NCBI GenBank assembly: GCA_951800685.1
Contig: CATOJY010000033.1
Location: 1-36,917, forward strand
Origin: an uncultured Lachnospiraceae bacterium
Lineage (GTDB): Bacteria; Bacillota; Clostridia; Lachnospirales; Lachnospiraceae
Direction: 5' to 3'
DNA length: 36,917 nt
Position 1 is the stretch's first letter; each line of letters starts with the position of its first letter. The notes below the pieces were generated by a model. The model searched no databases. It worked only from the letters and a program-made list of their open reading frames with translations, and had not been told where the DNA came from. Below, one piece after another: positions 35,110-36,917 of the stretch. The position numbers and the translations under genes were made by a program.

Positions 35110-36735
35110 TTATTCGAACTTTACCGGGTTCTTCGCCATATAATCCTGGAATTCTTTCAGGATATCAGCCGTCTTAGGTGCGTAATCGTTCTCGATCACG
35201 TCTTTTAATTCTTCTAAGTCTGCCTCGCCAGTCACATAGCGAACTTCCATGTTATTGACCGCCTGCGCGTCGTCTGGGAACTCCACCGCAATCTTGTCCA
35301 ACATTTTCACAAATGGGGTAAAACATTCTTTCGTCACTTCGTCTGCCGCGCCTGCTTCCTTCTGCCACTTCTCAATCATCACAGGCGTAGAACCACCCAT
35401 CAATGCTTCCTGGTTCTGGTAAGCATTGGCAAACGCGAACATGTTACTGGTCACTTTTCTGACTGCCTCTGTCTGCTCTTCTGTCCTGTCAATCGCTCTT
35501 GTTTCGATATCGTAGCTGTTGTAATGTTCCCCTTCCAGTCCAAGCTGCATTGTGATGAATCCTTCTTCCGAATTCGCCCAATCGAGAACTCTCAGCACTG
35601 CATCCACCTTATCAGACTCCGCATTGATGAAATAAGCCATCCAGTTTGAAGGCGGCATCACATAGATCGGATCTTCCGTCTCCTCCAGCACCAGCGGTGC
35701 GCAGTACAGATAGTCATCTGGATTCAAACTGTATTTCTCCAGGACATTCGTCGTGAAATTCTTGCCGGAAGCGCCCACAATCCCAACTCTTCCCTGTGCA
35801 AATTTCTCTATATGTTCCTCTGCTTTATGGGTTATAAACTCCCTGTCAATAATACCTTCCGTATACATATCTCTCACCAGCGTCACATAATCATAGTATT
35901 TGGATTTCAGCGGCCGCAATGTGAAATTCCCATCCGCATCCGGCATACCATGATGCCATGCAGAGATATGGTAAGCCGTGGAAAGGAAATCGTTGTTCAA
36001 ATGCCAGATACCAGAATCCAGACTGCTCTGCTGCGCACCAAAGCTTACACCATAAGTGTCATCTGCGCCGTTTCCATCGGGATCCTGTGTCGTAAAGGCA
36101 CGACATACTTCCACGAAGTCCTCCACTGTCTTCGGTGCATCCATTCCCACCGCGTCAAGCCATTTCTTGTTGATCAGAAAACCGTGTTTGTCGTAGGAGT
36201 TAGGACGTGGGATCCCATAGATCCGGCCATCCTCCAGCAATTTTGTATCACCGTACTGTTCCGCCGAAATATTACTTGACAGATTTGGATAATTACCGAT
36301 CAGGTCCGTAACGTCTAACAGCAATCCTTCCTCCGCCCACTGTGTCGCGAAAACATCCGCGCCAAAAGCAAAGAAGTCTGGCATATCGCCTGTTCCAACG
36401 AGGATCTTCACACGGTCAGAGAAACTGTTTGAAGGCGGTGCTTCCACAATCAGCCTAACCCCCGTCTCCTCCTCAATCTTCTTAAGAACCGGATTGTTCT
36501 CCAGAGAGATCTCAGGATTCAACTGCAGCACACAGGTCACTTCAATCACTTCATCATCTGCCGCTGTGTCCGCCGCTTTCGTCTCATCCGCCGCCGTTGT
36601 CTCCGTCGTAGCATTCTCGCCAGACGGCGCTTCACTTGGCTGCTCTGTCCCATTTCCACTCGATCCGCCACAGCCTGCTAATGCAGAAACCGCCACCAAT
36701 CCACTCAATAGCATTGTTACTATTCTTCTCTTCAT
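35110..36735 (-). CDS. extracellular solute-binding lipoprotein (sugar ABC type)
   Basis: A 541-residue lipoprotein. The signal peptide ends in a lipobox (VSALAGC), with Cys at about residue 22, then a Ser/Gly/Thr/Glu-rich linker to about 65. The mature part follows the large family-1 sugar-binding pattern (VKILVGTGDMPDFFAFGAD, GIPRPNSYDKHGFLINKKWLD, DPDGNGADDTYGVSFGA), akin to Firmicute oligosaccharide-binding LplA/YtcQ-like proteins. The ATG at 36735 sits behind GGAGG, which an upstream ATG overlaps. No permease or ATPase genes accompany it within the window, so it must use others. First gene of the sugar cluster. Confidence 0.9.
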   Translation of the reverse strand: MKRRIVTMLLSGLVAVSALAGCGGSSGNGTEQPSEAPSGENATTETTAADETKAADTAADDEVIEVTCVLQLNPEISLENNPVLKKIEEETGVRLIVEAPPSNSFSDRVKILVGTGDMPDFFAFGADVFATQWAEEGLLLDVTDLIGNYPNLSSNISAEQYGDTKLLEDGRIYGIPRPNSYDKHGFLINKKWLDAVGMDAPKTVEDFVEVCRAFTTQDPDGNGADDTYGVSFGAQQSSLDSGIWHLNNDFLSTAYHISAWHHGMPDADGNFTLRPLKSKYYDYVTLVRDMYTEGIIDREFITHKAEEHIEKFAQGRVGIVGASGKNFTTNVLEKYSLNPDDYLYCAPLVLEETEDPIYVMPPSNWMAYFINAESDKVDAVLRVLDWANSEEGFITMQLGLEGEHYNSYDIETRAIDRTEEQTEAVRKVTSNMFAFANAYQNQEALMGGSTPVMIEKWQKEAGAADEVTKECFTPFVKMLDKIAVEFPDDAQAVNNMEVRYVTGEADLEELKDVIENDYAPKTADILKEFQDYMAKNPVKFE

Positions 36736-36740
36736 TTTTA

Positions 36741-36764
36741 CCTCCATTCCGAAGCGTTTTACGC
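36741..36764 (-). promoter_or_regulatory. cre-like box at the SBP ribosome-binding site
   Basis: The minus strand reads AAACGCTTCGGAATGGAGG (36741-36759), one base different from the nagB element at 6496-6514. It overlaps a short GCGTTTTACGC dyad (36754-36764). Confidence 0.4.
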
Positions 36765-36792
36765 GCTGCCTCCCATATAAGATTATTTTTTA

Positions 36793-36809
36793 GGCGTTTG
36801 CGAAACGCC
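36793..36809. promoter_or_regulatory. LacI-type palindromic operator
   Basis: GGCGTTTGCGAAACGCC has 7-bp perfect arms around GCG, typical in size and GC core of LacI-family operators, 58 bases upstream of the solute-binding-protein start. Confidence 0.5.
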
Positions 36810-36869
36810 AAAACCCGCATAATTACGGGATTCTTTTTGTTATAAATTAAAATAACTCCTCACCGGATA

Positions 36870-36878
36870 TGGTATAAT
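36870..36878 (+). promoter_or_regulatory. extended -10 promoter facing off the right edge
   Basis: TGGTATAAT on the plus strand (TG at 36870-36871, TATAAT at 36873-36878) is an ideal extended -10, diverging from the solute-binding-protein gene. The gene it serves, perhaps a regulator, is outside the window. Confidence 0.5.
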
Positions 36879-36917
36879 AGAGTTGTCCAGAAACTATAAA
36901 CCATGCATCAGGAATGG

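Overview
The window looks like a chromosomal segment of a Lachnospiraceae-like gut Clostridium (Firmicutes). This rests on Gram-positive-style AGGAGG ribosome-binding sites, sigma-A type promoters, an FMN riboswitch on ribU, a LicT-type antitermination leader, a GHKL/LytTR two-component pair, BlaI/M56 regulation and DUF4190/DUF975/TraX-type membrane proteins. There are no rRNA or tRNA genes, no CRISPR array, and no insertion sequence or phage gene that I can see. Species assignment is inference.

Left to right: (1) the first 13 codons of rpsJ (minus strand) behind a long structured leader, so the S10 ribosomal operon lies just off the left edge. (2) A GH38 alpha-mannosidase, preceded by about 1 kb holding a frameshifted gene remnant and palindromes. 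(3) An amino-sugar block: nagB-nagA, and a separate operon antiterminator-crr-nagE with its own promoter, RNA antiterminator (RAT) and attenuator. It imports and phosphorylates GlcNAc (or glucose), then deacetylates and deaminates it. (4) A plus-strand SAM methyltransferase. (5) A TraX / DUF2752 / pentapeptide-repeat membrane protein cluster. (6) A FlxA-like coiled-coil gene and a histidine kinase/response regulator pair, tied together by two near-identical LytTR-type direct repeats. (7) bioY with a BirA box and ribU with an FMN riboswitch. (8) An atypical short flagellin translationally coupled to a small ORF. (9) A divergent BlaI-like repressor and giant M56 peptidase. (10) tex, a three-copy 59-bp hairpin array, then a plus-strand trio DUF4190 / HEXXH protein / DUF975. 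(11) prfB (with programmed +1 frameshift) and secA. (12) A sugar cluster: orphan solute-binding lipoprotein, TIM-barrel isomerase/epimerase, aldo-keto reductase, ThuA-like protein.

Most genes are on the minus strand. The carbohydrate genes (mannosidase, nagB, the solute-binding protein) share AAGCG-type operator cores near their starts, suggesting common carbon control. The most unusual signals are the 59-bp triple hairpin array, the paired LytTR sites that put the FlxA-like gene under the adjacent two-component system, the coupled small ORF/abnormal flagellin, and the M56 protein with a large unrecognised extracytoplasmic region.
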